A DNA stretch of 64,000 nt from Rattus norvegicus (GCF_036323735.1 NC_086024.1:68630424-68694423); one strand, 5' to 3'; positions 23,233-33,322 are shown, counted from the stretch's first letter. A program made the numbers and translations. Notes: generated by a model from the letters alone, not told the origin.

Positions 23233-23675
23233 GGGGACTGGAGAGATAACTGTCAGTAAAGTGTGTGCCATGCCAGAATAAAAAGCATTTATTCAAAAGT
23301 AAAATAATCCTATATATAGAAAGGATATCTTTATGTATATATGCAATTCAATATGTATAATGAGACCTGAATCTGATTCCCAAAATTCATGTATTAAAAA
23401 ACCCAGACCAAACAAACAAACAAATAGTCCACCACCAAACAAAACAAAACAAAATACTCTAGCATGCTTCTGCATGCTGGCAAGGTTAACACTTGAAGGT
23501 AGAGAAACACAATTCACTGGGAATGACTGGCCAGCCAGCTTATAATAATTAGCAAGCTCTAAATAGTGTGAGATGCTGTTTCAAATGAAAAAAAGGAACA
23601 AAAAGCCAAGTCACCTGATGAAGAGGCGCCTGCATGCAAACACATGCACTCCCATGTACAATTAAAATGTAAAAT
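23233..23675 (+). mobile_element. B3/B4-type SINE cluster, plus strand
   Basis: It begins with a SINE head GGGGACTGGAGAGATAACTG and continues with CCTGAATCTGATTCCCAAAA. After an AAAC-rich patch (23399-23456) comes a second unit with AATTCACTGGGAATGACTGG and CCAGCCAGCTTATAAT. It ends with CATGCAAACACATGCACTC. The order fits B4-like composite SINEs. The overlapping 70- and 74-codon frames are not genes. Confidence 0.55.
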
Positions 23676-23692
23676 TAACTTATTAGTTCTGT

Positions 23693-24154
23693 TGTAAGAC
23701 CCCAAAGTGGCCCTACATCAGGAGCGCCACCCACACAGCAGAAATTGACAAAGTGACCTCTGTAATGGCAAGAGGTTTAACGATCTACATACGTGGGGTT
23801 GCTCATCCATGCAGGGAGAGGAAACCCCAAATGCAAAAAGCACATAACTTTTATTCGTTACAGAGGGCAGACTTCAGCAACAGGGTTAGCTGGCCTATTC
23901 TCATTGGTGGTACACAGGACAAAGGATCTGGTCAGGTACTGGCCGGCCTGCTCAAGGGGCTGTTCTTGGCTCAGTTGGTCATTTTCCTCATCCAGCCTTG
24001 CGCCTGGCCTTGGAGAATCACTGGGATGGGGCTAAGTTGCATGTCTCTTAGAAGGGGGGGATGAACTGGGTGGCCAGGCAGGTTCAGGATGACATCTTGC
24101 GGTTTTTCTCTGAATTTACCACAGGGAGGGGTAGGGGGTCTTTCCGAGAACAGT
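23693..24154 (-). mobile_element. Probable solo LTR (group D), minus strand
   Basis: On the plus strand it starts TGTAAGACCCCAAAGTGGCC, so the sense strand ends in GGGGTCTTACA, typical of a retroviral U5 end. The minus strand has an AATAAA polyadenylation signal at about 23852, roughly 160 bp before that end. The right boundary near GAGAACA (24154) is uncertain and no target-site duplication was found. The 103-codon frame at 23753-24064 is antisense to it. Confidence 0.5.
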
Positions 24155-24839
24155 TGCTATTGTTTTGTCTTAATTAGCTTAGTCAGAATTGCTTCAATAT
24201 CTTGATCACCAAAACTTTATCATATCACTGGGGATCCTGACGTCAGATGTATCTCTCAGAAAGGTCACAAGTTTGTCATAGGCGTCCTGACCACCAGATG
24301 GATTTCTCAAAACCTTGTTTTCACTGCTTTGTTTTTCACATCTATGAAACTTTATCTCTTCAAACACGTTTATAATAACTTTTGTGAAAATTACTATGTA
24401 TAGGATTATTTCGACTGTGAATCAATTCTTTTTTTTTCAAACTTAAGCGTCAGTTTTCTTGTTTTGAAAGATCTTGGTAGGACCTAGAGCTTTCAACAAA
24501 CTAATGTACTTCTTTTAGCAGCAGTTTGTGCATTTGTGACCTTATATATGTACTATTCAGATTTTCATGATTAATTACAATAATAGTGACAGTCTTCATA
24601 AATTCCCCTCATCAGACCGAGGTTACTATTTGTTAGAATTTCTCAGCATCTTCAATTATAATGTGAAATGTATTTTGCTTATCAATATGATCCATCATAC
24701 TTATTGGGTTGGACCCCCTTTGTTGGATAAATGTATATAACCCATTCGGTGTCTGTTGAAATAGGTTTGCTATTTTTTAAATAATTCTTTCATCTGTAAT
24801 CACAAAGACTTTTGACTATACTTTTCTCATAGTGTTTAT
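24155..24839. other. Unassigned DNA
   Basis: No gene or repeat recognised; AT-rich with short T runs. Confidence 0.45.
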
Positions 24840-25515
24840 GCTAGATAGTTTTATGTCAAGTTGACACAGCTAGAGTTATCAAAAAAGAGGAAACATCAGT
24901 AAAGAAACTACATAAGACCCAGCTCTAGGGTATTTCTTTTTAAATTAGTGATTGATAGGCAAGGGCTGACTTAAGTTAGGACAAGACCACCTTTATAATG
25001 GACAATATTTACTTGGGGCTGACTTACAGGTTCAGAGTTTCAGTTCATCATCATCATGGCAGGAATCACAGCAGGGTCCAGGCAGTCATGGCTCTGGGGG
25101 AGCTGAGATTTTTATATCTTTATCCAAAGGAAGCCAGCAGCAGACTGTTCACAGCAGCTAGAATGAGGTCTCAAACCCACCTCCACGTGACACAGTTCCT
25201 CAAACAAGACCACACTACCTAACAATGCCACTCCCTGGGTCAGACATAACCAAACAACCACAAAGGTCTCCTCACCCATATGTAGAGTACTATCCTTGGG
25301 ATAGTAGTTTTGGGTTCTATAAGAAAGAAGGTTAAGAAGGCTATAGAAAGCCAGCCAGTAAGTAGCATTATGCCTTGTATCAGCTCCTTCTTGTTTGAAT
25401 TGCCCTCCTGATTTTCTTCTGTGTTATATACTGATATGGAAGTGTAAGCCAAATAAACTCTTTCCTCCCCAGGTTGCTTTGGTCATTGTTTATTGTTGCA
25501 GCAGTAGGATCTCTA
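24840..25515 (+). mobile_element. Rodent LTR-type repeat (group B), plus strand, split by group A
   Basis: The left part (24840-24980) has the start block TTTTATGTCAAGTTGACACA and TTTAAATTAGTGATTGATAG. The right part (25263-25515) resumes with TGGGTTCTATAAGAAAGAAG, GCCAGCCAGTAAGTAGCATT and GTGTAAGCCAAATAAACTC, containing an AATAAA at 25452-25457. Between them lies an unrelated group A LTR. The family recurs at 41512 and 45853. The name is not assigned. Confidence 0.65.
24981..25262 (-). mobile_element. Group A LTR nested inside group B LTR, minus strand
   Basis: The blocks TTACAGGTTCAGAGTTTCAG, CATCATCATGGCAGGAATCA, CCAAAGGAAGCC and CCACTCCCTGGGTCAG, then ACAACCACA at the right end, match the other group A copies. 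Its left end is truncated and lacks the TGTCTTAG start. Because it interrupts a continuous group B element, it inserted later. Confidence 0.65.
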
Positions 25516-25659
25516 ACAAAAACAGGGTGTTTGTCTGGCTACATGAAAGAGTGGTTGGAAGATGTGTTTTCTGAAATATTGTGTAGGAGTAACATCTCTT
25601 TATATATGAGATTAATTAATCTCTGGAACCATTTACATTGGACAATACAAATACTAATT
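25516..25659. other. Unassigned DNA
   Basis: Short stretch between the group B LTR and the next L1-like repeat; nothing recognised. Confidence 0.5.
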
Positions 25660-26300
25660 ACACAGCTTGTTTTTGAATTTTTTAATTAATTTTTCTCTGA
25701 TACAGTACATTCTAACCACTACCTCCCCTGCCTCCTCTCTGCCTCATCTTCCCTTTACCCCAGGCTCACTCCTACCCAATGCTCTTCCAGATAAAAAGGC
25801 TTGTTTCTCTGGGATTCAAACTAACATAGCACAATATTCAGTAAGACCAGGCACTGACACAATAAGGCCCTCACAATAAGGCTGGGCAAGGTAACCTAAC
25901 AGGAGTACAACGGTCCCAAGAGAAGTCAAAAGATCCAGAGACACCCTGACTTCCAATGTTAGTCCTACAAAAACATGAAACCAACAAACATAACATATAT
26001 ACAAAGAACTTACCAGAGGTCAATGCAGGCTGCATGATAGCTTCTTCAGTCTCAGTGAACTCCCATGACCCCTGCTCGGTTGATTTCACAGGCCTTACTT
26101 TCCCTGAATCCTCAACCAGTTTGCTTCCCATAACTCCTCCTTCCCCCTTTTCCAGTGTACTCCATAACCTTCAAGGGACTGATTAACTTGGGCTCTTTCT
26201 TTTCCTAATATTTGATTGTGGATCTCTGTTGTAAGCAGACTCTATGATGACTAGATTAGTCACAGGTCTGTGAATATAGCAGAAAATCATTTGGAATCCT
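25660..26300 (-). mobile_element. L1-like (Lx-type) 3' repeat, minus strand, left part
   Basis: A pyrimidine-rich start is followed by ATAAAAAGGCTTGTTTCTCTG, then GGCTGGGCAAGGTAACCTA, CTGCATGATAGCTTCTTCAG and TGAATATAGCAGAAAATCAT. These blocks occur in the order of an old rodent L1-associated 3' repeat, read antisense. Its continuation appears at about 30525-30900, so the element is split by 4.2 kb of later insertions. The open frames at 25667-26186 are by-products. Confidence 0.55.
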
Positions 26301-26357
26301 TCCTCTCCTCCTTTCTCTCACCTCTTCTCCTTCTCCTCCTCCTTCCTTCTGCCTCTG
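26301..26357. repeat. Polypyrimidine tract, left half
   Basis: A CT-rich run (CTCCTCC, TTCCTTCT words) is interrupted at 26357 by the LTR element and resumes at 28605. The two halves together form one tract. Confidence 0.8.
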
Positions 26358-26681
26358 TGTATAAGTTAGGGTTTTACTGCTGTGAACAGACATCCTGACC
26401 ATGGCACCACTTATACAAACAACACATAATTGGGGATGGCTTGCAGGTTCAGAAGTTCAATCCATTATCATCATGGTGGGAGCATGGCAACATCCAGGCA
26501 GACATGATCCCAGAGGAGCTGAGAGTTCTACATCTTCATCTGAAGGCTACAAGGGAGGAAGGGTGTCCAGACAGCTAGGATGATGCTCTTAGAGCCCACA
26601 CCCACAATAACAAACCTACTTCTACAAGGCCACACCTCATAATAATTCTACTCCCTGGGCTAATCATATTGAAACATTACA
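26358..26681 (-). repeat. 3' LTR of the group A element (left)
   Basis: Plus-strand ends are TGTATAAG and CATTACA. It contains CCATTATCATCATGGTGGGA and CTACATCTTCATCTGAAGGC, both shared with the right LTR. Confidence 0.75.
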
Positions 26682-28282
26682 TTCCACTCCTGGCCCCATA
26701 GGCTTGGTCAAACACTTGAGTCAGTTGGGACTATAGCTAGCCATAACATAGTAACAAAGTACATTTAGTCCAACTTCGATAGTCCCTATAATATCAAAAT
26801 TACATCTTTTTGTTCCAACATCTGGGAACCACACATGATTACCTGGGTTCCCCATTGGACTTGGATCATATCTCCAGCTCTGCCCTCTGTAGTTTTGCAG
26901 GCTCTGAATGACTCCACTCCACTGCTGCTGCTGTTCTTGGTGATCATACCATAGTACTAACATTCTCAATACACTGGGGTTTTCTGCTGCAACTAGGCTT
27001 CACTCATATCCTCTCATAGGCTCTCTTCATGGTGCCATACATCATCTTCTTTGCATGACCCTTTTAGTCTTGTGCCATTAATGCAACTGAGGTAGTACCT
27101 TCACCAATGGCCTTCTTTGATCTCTCACAATGCCAAGCCTCAGCTGCTCTTCATGACTTCTTTATACCTTTAAAACCAATACCACCTGGGTGATTCTTAC
27201 ACATTACCAAGTACAGCTACAGCACAAGGTACAACCTTGGCTATCTTTGAAACAAGGCTTCTTTGTGCTCTCAGAAAACATTCCCCAGTTTCACATCAGT
27301 GGTCAGTGATTCTGACCTCTTCTTAATCACCCAAAACTTCTTAGCTACAGCTAACCAGCATCAATTGTCCCAGTAGTCACTTCTATTCTTGACTCTAAAG
27401 CCAGAGTCACATGACTGAAGCTGCTGAATTCTGCTTTCTGGGGTTGAACAACCCCTATCCCCACCCCCTTATTCTATTACCAGCTTTCTGTTTTCCAACT
27501 CCTACACTGCCTGAGCTTGACTGTCCTGGACTCCAAGAAATAGACTGACCTTGAACTCCAAGAAATGCATGGCTCTGTCTCTTGAATCTGAGGATGTAAG
27601 ATGTGTACCATCACACCTGGACTTAATTTAAGCTTTTCTTCACTTACAACTTGCTCTGTCCTAGGCTGGCCTTGACTTCAGAGATCTGCTTGGCTTTCTC
27701 TCCTGGGATTAAAGATACTTGGTCCTAAACTTAACTGGGTGGATCTTGACCCAAAGTGCCACTCTCTTAATGTGGTAACTATTGGAACATACTCGAGCTT
27801 CATTTTATTTCCTGGTGTCCCTTTAATACTTGAGGCATATATTTCATATTTTTCCTTTCTCAGCTTGCTCCTTTTCATTAAGACATTCTTCACAAGAGTC
27901 AACTTTAGTACACACACAAGAGAATTTATACCAGACTGTTTTGCAACTACATTTTCAAAGCAATTAATCTAAATCTCTTCACCTTAGCATTAGACAGAAT
28001 CTTAAGACAATGGCAAAAAGCAGCCATACCTTTCCACAAAATACCAAAAAAACTGTCTCTATACCACATAATGAAATTCTTCTCCACTGAAAAATATTGG
28101 GTTAGGTCTGCACAATTCAAATCACTGTTAACCACAAAATCTTCCAACATCCTACTATCCCAGCCCATTAAGCTCCCACTTAAAGCATTCTACTGCTTTT
28201 CAAATCCAAAATCACAAAATCAACATTCTTCCAAAAAATGCATGGCCAGGTCTATCACAGCAATGCCCCTGGTACCAACTTC
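26682..28282 (-). mobile_element. Interior of the group A element
   Basis: No open frame resembles a retroviral protein; frames here are under 80 codons. B1-like antisense pieces lie at about 27520-27625 and 27655-27720. The interior is thus non-coding and the element depended on proteins from elsewhere. Confidence 0.65.
27520..27720 (-). mobile_element. Two degenerate B1-like pieces, minus strand
   Basis: GACCTTGAACTCCAAGAAAT and ATGTGTACCATCACACCTGG, and then GGCTGGCCTTGACTTCAGAG with CTCCTGGGATTAAAGA, match antisense B1 blocks twice in a row. Both are diverged. Confidence 0.5.
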
Positions 28283-28604
28283 TGTCTTAGTCAGTGTCTT
28301 ATTGCTGTTTTCACACCATAACCATGGCAAGTCATACAAGGACAACATATAATTAGGGATGGTTTACAGGCTCAGAGGTTCAGTCCATTATCACCATAGT
28401 GGGAACATGAAAAGTATCCAGGCAGGCTTAATTCAGGAAGAGCTGAAAGGTCTACATCTTCATCTGAAGGCTGGTAAAAGATGACTGGCTTCCAGACAGC
28501 AAGGATCAAGGCCTTAAAGTCCACACCCAGATTGACCTATTTCCTCCAAGGCCACATCTGATAATAGTGCCACTCCCTGGGCAAAGCATATTTAAACCAT
28601 AACA
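28283..28604 (-). repeat. 5' LTR of the group A element (right)
   Basis: Plus-strand ends are TGTCTTAG and CATAACA. It is the 5' LTR in the sense (minus) direction. Confidence 0.75.
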
Positions 28605-28689
28605 CTCTGTCTCCTCCCCCTCCCCTTCCTCCTCCCAAACTCCCTCCCCTCCTCCTCCTGCTTCTTTTCCTCCTCCTTTTTCTTGGAAA
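28605..28689. repeat. Polypyrimidine tract, right half
   Basis: An almost pure C/T run of about 80 bp. It gives the Arg/Gly/Glu-rich stretches in the minus-strand frames at 28506-28863, which are artefacts beyond the L1 part. Confidence 0.85.
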
Positions 28690-29905
28690 ATCTGAAGTAT
28701 GCAGAGTGGATGCAGGACCACACTTAACCCATAGTTTGGATGTTTTCTCTTGGATTCTGCTTGTGAGAATTTTCTTGAGTAATTTTGCATTGATATTCAT
28801 AAGGGAAATACATCTGAAGTTCTCTTTCTCTGTTGGGTCTTTGTGTGGTTTAGCTATAAGCATAATTGTGACTTCATAGAAGGAATTGAGTAGTTTTCTT
28901 TCTTTTTCTATTTTGTGGAATAGTTTGGACAGTATTGTATTTGGTCTTCTATGAAGGTCTGATAAAATTCTGCACTAAACCCATCTAGTACTGGGCTTTT
29001 TTTGTTTGGGAGATTTTTAATGACTGCTTCTATTTCATTAGTAGTTATGGAACTGTTTAGATGGTTTATCTGATCCTGATTTAACTTTGGTACCTGGTAT
29101 CTGACTAGAAAATTGTCCATTTGGTCTAGATTTTCCAGTTTTGTTGAGTATAGGCTTTTGTAGTAGGATCTGATGATTTTTTAAATTTCCTCAGTTTCTG
29201 TTGTTATGTCTCTCTTTTCATTTCTGATATTGTTAATTTAGATACTGTCTTTGTGCCCTCTGGTTAAGCTGGCTAAGAGTTTATCTTTCTTGCTGATTTT
29301 TCTGGAAGAACCAACTCCTGGTTTTATTGATTCTTTGTTTAGGCCTGTTTTGTGATCAATTATATGGTCAGTTTTGGAGAATGTATCATAAGATGTTGAG
29401 AAGAAGGTATATTCTTTTGTTTTAGAAAAATGTTTTCTAACTATCTGTTAAATCCATTTGGTTTATAACTTCTGTTTGTTTCTCTATGTCTCTGCTTAGT
29501 TTCTGTTACCATGATCTGTCCCTCGATAAGAGTGGGGTATTGAAATCTCCCACTATTATTATGTGAGGTGCAATGTGTGCTTTGATTTTTAGTAAGGTTT
29601 CTTTTATAAATGTAGGTGCCCTTGCATTTGGAGCATAGATATTCAGGATTGAGAGTTCATCTTGGTGGATTTTTTCTTTGATGACTATGAAGTGTCCTTC
29701 CTTATCTTTTTTTATAACTTTTGGTTGAAAGTTGATTTTATTCGACATTAGAATTGCTACTCCAGCTTGTTTCTTGGGACCATTTGCTTGGAAAATTGTG
29801 TTCCAGCCTTTTACTCTGAGGTATGTTTGTCATTGTCACTGAGGTGTGTTTCCTGGATACAGCAAAATGCTGGGTCCTGTTTACTTATCCAATATGTTAG
29901 TCTAC
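28690..29905 (-). mobile_element. L1 ORF2 fragment (endonuclease to RT start), minus strand
   Basis: Broken minus-strand frames spell L1 ORF2 in order from right to left. The endonuclease part at 29748-29506 reads ILNIYAPNARAPTFIKETL and IIIVGDFNTPLLSRDRS. The linker at 29120-28908 reads TNEIEAVIKNLPNKKSP. The RT start at 28863-28700 reads AKPHKDPTEKENFRCISLMN. Frameshifts and stops separate these, and the RT catalytic core and C-terminus are missing. The first ~25 codons of ORF2 and all of ORF1 are absent: L1 5'UTR follows directly on the right. Confidence 0.85.
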
Positions 29906-30480
29906 GTGCCAATCTGCTTCTCAGTTCCTGTGTCCTGAGGGCTCCAGGCAGGTTTATCTTGGGGCAGGACTATGAACAGAAGTGGTGGTCTCACTTGTGC
30001 TCCCAGAAGCGTCAGCACTTCTGAGAATCCAGCTCTCTCCCAGAGGGATCTGGACACAGAGAGTTGTAGTACAGGGTCAGCTTTGGGCGTAGGCAGAATC
30101 CAGAAGGATCCTGTTCCAGACTGCTCCTTGATTCCTGTGTCTTGAGGACTCCAGGCGGGTGTGCTCTCAGGTGTGTCAGCACTCCTGGGAGACCACCTTT
30201 CTCCCAGAGGGATCTGTGTACAGGGCTCTGGTGCAGGATCAGCTCTGGCTGCAGGCAGAAACTGGAAGGATCCTGTTTCAGTCTGTTGCTCGGTTCCTGT
30301 GTCCAGAGGGCTCCAGATGGGTTCTTCTTGGGTCAGAAATGTGAGCAGAGTGGCAGTCTCACTTGTGCTTTCAGGAGTATCAGCACTTCTGAGAATCCAG
30401 CTCTCTCCCAGGAGGATCTGGGGACAGAGGCTGTGCACAGGATCACCTCTGGGCACAGGCAAGACCCGCAAATTCTTTTA
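29906..30480 (-). mobile_element. L1 5'UTR monomers (F-like), minus strand
   Basis: Three diverged tandem units start at about 29908, 30119 and 30283. Each contains a TTCCTGTGTC block, a GCTCCAG or ACTCCAG block, CAGCACTTCTGAGAATCCAG or its equivalent, and CTCTCTCCCAGAGGGATCTG or a variant. They are L1 5'UTR monomers, GC-rich and oriented like the ORF2 fragment. The 189-codon minus frame (30471-29902) and the plus frames here come from this GC-rich tandem structure. Confidence 0.7.
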
Positions 30481-30524
30481 CTTAAGTGAGCTGGCTAAAG
30501 AAAAAATAAATGCTTCCTTGCTGC

Positions 30525-30900
30525 TTTCTTTGCTATGACTTCCTCTCACATAGTAAATCTCAAATTAAATTAAACAGTGTTTGGCCACTCCAAAATTTCT
30601 ATACTACCATTGTCCCATGTAGGCAGGAGAGATTGCAGGTCGAGGGTTTTATGGCTGGATTGTTGTCCAAGTCCCACCACTAGAAGTCTTGGAACCAGCT
30701 CGGGTTCCATCTCCTCTATTACTAGGAGTCCTCACTAGGATCACCCCTGTAGATTCCAGAGATCTTCTACTGTATTAGGTTTTCACATTGCTCACCAAAT
30801 GCCCTCCAATTCCAGGGGCACTCTCCCTCCATCCCTTCTCCAACCTGATCCCTTCTATTCCTTGTCAATTTTGTTATGTTACACTGTGATTGTTATGTAG
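30525..30900 (-). mobile_element. L1-like (Lx-type) 3' repeat, minus strand, right part
   Basis: The blocks TGTAGGCAGGAGAGATTGCA, GTCGAGGGTTTTATGGCTGG, TATTACTAGGAGTCCTCACT and CAAATGCCCTCCAATTCCAG follow the order of the same repeat whose left part ends at about 26300. A similar piece occurs at 40855-41010. Confidence 0.55.
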
Positions 30901-31269
30901 TTCAGCACATTTTTAAAGTTCTTTATGGAATTTCTTCTTTGATGTTTTGGATATTTATAAATAATTATTTAATTTCTAAATGCTTTAGAATCTCTTTCCC
31001 TCAGTCTCTCCTTAATGCCATAATCCCTCTCTTCCTCTGTCCTGCTACTTAAAATATATTTTGAATTATTCTAAATTTGAAGGAAGACATATTGAAATAT
31101 TTGTATATGTTATTGAGAATGTTCTTTGTGAACTTAAAATTGATAAAACTTGATATTGTTGCATAAAAATACATCTTAAAAGTCAATTATATCAAGAAAG
31201 TATTGGATTTTTAATAGATTTTTTTGTTGTCCTGACAATTACTAGATGTGATATTAAAATCTTTATTCC
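30901..31269. other. Unassigned AT-rich DNA
   Basis: Nothing recognised. Confidence 0.5.
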
Positions 31270-31456
31270 GGGTCTGGAGTTGAATCACCAAATATGAAAG
31301 TTTTCTGATGTTCTAGAGTACCCATATGGAACCTCTCACAACTGTCTGTAAATCCAGCTCTAGGACCTAGTACCCTTTTCTGACCTATTTGGGCACCTGC
31401 ACACATATGGCATACATTCACACAGATAAACATATATGCAAATAAATTAAAAGTTT
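31270..31456 (+). mobile_element. B3-type SINE fragment, plus strand
   Basis: The blocks TCACAACTGTCTGTAAATCC, CAGCTCTAGGACC, TGGGCACCTGCACACATATG and a terminal AAATAAATTAAAA fit the 3' two thirds of a B2/B3 SINE; the head is missing or decayed. Confidence 0.65.
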
Positions 31457-31489
31457 AAGTTATTAAAAATTTTATGCACACGTGTTTAT

Positions 31490-31900
31490 TTATTTTTTAA
31501 ATTCTATTAAATTTGACTTAAATGGTTTTAGACATCTGAGCTTTCTCCAGTTTTCTCTAGATGATTGCTTAGGACTAAGGTCTCCTGAGCATTTCTCAAT
31601 ACAGATCAATATGCTCATGCTTGTTCTGATCATGTTAGGATTGTCATGTTGGTGATACCTTTTTAGCACAGCTATTACTACTACTAAGAGACCCAATTTC
31701 AAAACATACTCTTTGGTCCTCTGGGTTTTACAGTCTTTCCATACCTTATATGAAGGTAAGTCCTTATTGCTGGTGATTCCATGCATTTTAGAATAAGATC
31801 CATAGATATCTGAGCTGGAACTATCCCTTCTTTGAGGTCTAGCTTTCATAAAACAAAAGGTGCCAGGCAAGCTTCCAAATGTGGGACGAAACAAACTGTC
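31490..31900 (-). mobile_element. Old L1 3'UTR-like repeat, copy 1, minus strand
   Basis: The blocks GAGCTTTCTCCAGTTTTCTC, GGACTAAGGTCTCCTGAGCA, TTGTCATGTTGGTGATACC and CTTTGGTCCTCTGGGTTTTA parallel the copies at 32080-32460 and 36110-36470. I read these as 3'UTR of an old rodent L1. The 134-codon minus frame here (31894-31490) is not gene-like. Confidence 0.5.
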
Positions 31901-31958
31901 CTAGCAAGCTATGACTTCAGTGAACCATATCAGCACACAACACGGTACAGATAGCCCT

Positions 31959-32000
31959 TTAGATACATACATACATATAGTTGCATACATACATACATTG
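31959..32000. repeat. (TACA)n microsatellite
   Basis: TACA units flank a short TATAGTTGCA interruption. Confidence 0.9.
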
Positions 32001-32079
32001 ACTGCAACTAACAGCTCTTTAGTTGGCTTGAAGAACTACGCATCAAGATGGTGAAATATATCCTGTTGAATCCATATAA

Positions 32080-32460
32080 TGTATGCTTTCAGGGCTGATC
32101 ATTTGGCAGTAGATAAGCAATTGGTATTCTCTTCCCTGGGGATAACTACCTCTCTCAATTGCAGCTTTCTTCAGTTTTCTATAGTTGTTTGTGAGGGACT
32201 GAGGCCTCATGAGCCTGTCCTAGAACAGTTCAGCATGTGCAGGGTGTTATCCCTGTTTAGATCATGATTGGATACGCATGGTGGTGATATTTTGTGGTCA
32301 TAGCTTTTGATATTACTAGTTTTGTTCTGGATTCCTGACTCAGTGATAGTGAGGTCATGGTTAATGGAGGTGAATCTACAACCATTTACTAAATTAGTAT
32401 AATCCCTAGCAACCATATGCAAACATTTGTCCTTATAGCTAAGATAAGTGTAATTGTCCT
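32080..32460 (-). mobile_element. Old L1 3'UTR-like repeat, copy 2, minus strand
   Basis: The order GGGCTGATCATTTGGCAGTA, CTTCCCTGGGGATAACTACC, CAGCTTTCTTCAGTTTTCTA and GGACTGAGGCCTCATGAGCC repeats the layout of copy 1 and of 36110-36470. It is strongly diverged. Confidence 0.55.
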
Positions 32461-32752
32461 CTATCATCTACCAAGTTTTCCATTTAGTTCCTTACCTCTC
32501 TTTTGTGTATAAGAGTTTTAAATAGATCATTTAGCTCCTCTTTTGATATTTTCCAATGGTATATTTTTATAAGCCCTCAAGTACTGTGAAGACTATAATA
32601 CTTGCGTTAAATTATCAAAATATGCCTCGTGCTAAAACTCCTATCAGGTAGGTAAAGACTGCAATTTGCCACTTGTATAAATCTGTTTCTTCTATCTTTG
32701 TACTAGGCTACATGAAGTTTTCTCAAGAATGTAAAGTTATAAGTTAAAGCGA
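32461..32752. other. Unassigned DNA
   Basis: Nothing recognised. Confidence 0.5.
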
Positions 32753-32862
32753 GAGGCCTGTGCTCCCAGCTCTCAGCAAGCTCAGTCAGGGAGACTACAA
32801 GGTGAAGACCAGCTTAGTATACAGAAGGAGTTTAAAAGTAACTTAGACAATTTAGTGAAATT
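32753..32862 (+). mobile_element. Very old B1-like SINE, plus strand
   Basis: CCTGTGCTCCCAGCTCTCAG followed by AGGTGAAGACCAGCTTAGTA resembles a decayed B1/proto-B1. Weak. Confidence 0.4.
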
Positions 32863-33129
32863 TCCGTAGAAAAATTAAAAATGGAAGAAATATACCTCAA
32901 TGCACTTGCCTGTCATCAACAATGTCTTTTATTCAATACCTACTGCCAAAAGAGAGAAAAGAGGTGCTGTGTGTGTATGGGGGGAATATTACTTAATTTT
33001 TTATCCTGCAAATGCATGAAATGACTGATTTTCACAGATTCAGCTACCCTCAGTACCTCAGTACAAATTTTTTACCATATTTTTGAAGAACACTATTGCT
33101 TAAAATGCAACTACATTTATATGAATTTA

Positions 33130-33188
33130 TAAGTAGTCAAGGTCTTACTATATAGCCCAGGGAGGCCTATCTATGATTCTCTTTCCCT
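33130..33188 (-). mobile_element. B1-like antisense fragment
   Basis: AGGTCTTACTATATAGCCCA followed by GGCCTATC matches the tail-proximal part of an antisense B1. It immediately precedes a plus-strand B1. Confidence 0.5.
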
Positions 33189-33322
33189 GGTCATGATGGT
33201 TCATGCCTTTAATAGCAGCACTTGGGAAGCAGAGGCAGGGGCATATATGAGTTTGAGGTGAGTTATGGTTTACAGAGTGAGTTCCAGGACAACCAATGCT
33301 ACACAGAGAAATACCGTCTCAA
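33189..33322 (+). mobile_element. B1 SINE, plus strand
   Basis: The 7SL-derived B1 blocks appear in order: GGTCATGATGGTTCATGCCT, TTGGGAAGCAGAGGCAGGGG, GAGTGAGTTCCAGGACAACC and GCTACACAGAGAAATACCGT. An AAAAC-rich tail follows to about 33400. Divergence is moderate. Confidence 0.9.

Larger units (their letters stand above)
26358..28604 (-). mobile_element. Complete non-autonomous LTR element (group A), minus strand
   Basis: Two group A LTRs, 26358-26681 and 28283-28604, bracket a 1.6-kb interior. Both start TGT and end ACA on the plus strand. The 5-bp flank CTCTG is found at 26353-26357 and 28605-28609, a plausible target-site duplication. On the minus strand a purine-rich AGGAGTGGAA precedes the 3' LTR, as expected of a polypurine tract. 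The interior carries no gag, pol or env similarity and two B1-like antisense pieces. By eye the two LTRs differ at roughly a quarter of positions, so the insertion is old. The family name is not assigned. Confidence 0.75.

Noticed and set aside
23753..24064. 103-codon plus frame as a gene candidate
   Set aside because: It is antisense to a probable LTR whose polyadenylation signal and U5 end are on the minus strand.
28506..28863. Arg/Gly/Glu-rich minus frames of 94 and 108 codons
   Set aside because: The charged part is the polypyrimidine tract; the rest is L1 ORF2 start of RT, already annotated.
29902..30538. A 189-codon minus frame and plus frames of 115 and 125 codons
   Set aside because: They come from tandem, GC-rich L1 5'UTR monomers, with similar phrases repeated in the protein because the DNA is repeated.
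31490..31894. 134-codon minus frame as a gene candidate
   Set aside because: It overlaps an old L1 3'UTR-like repeat that has parallel copies at 32080 and 36110.
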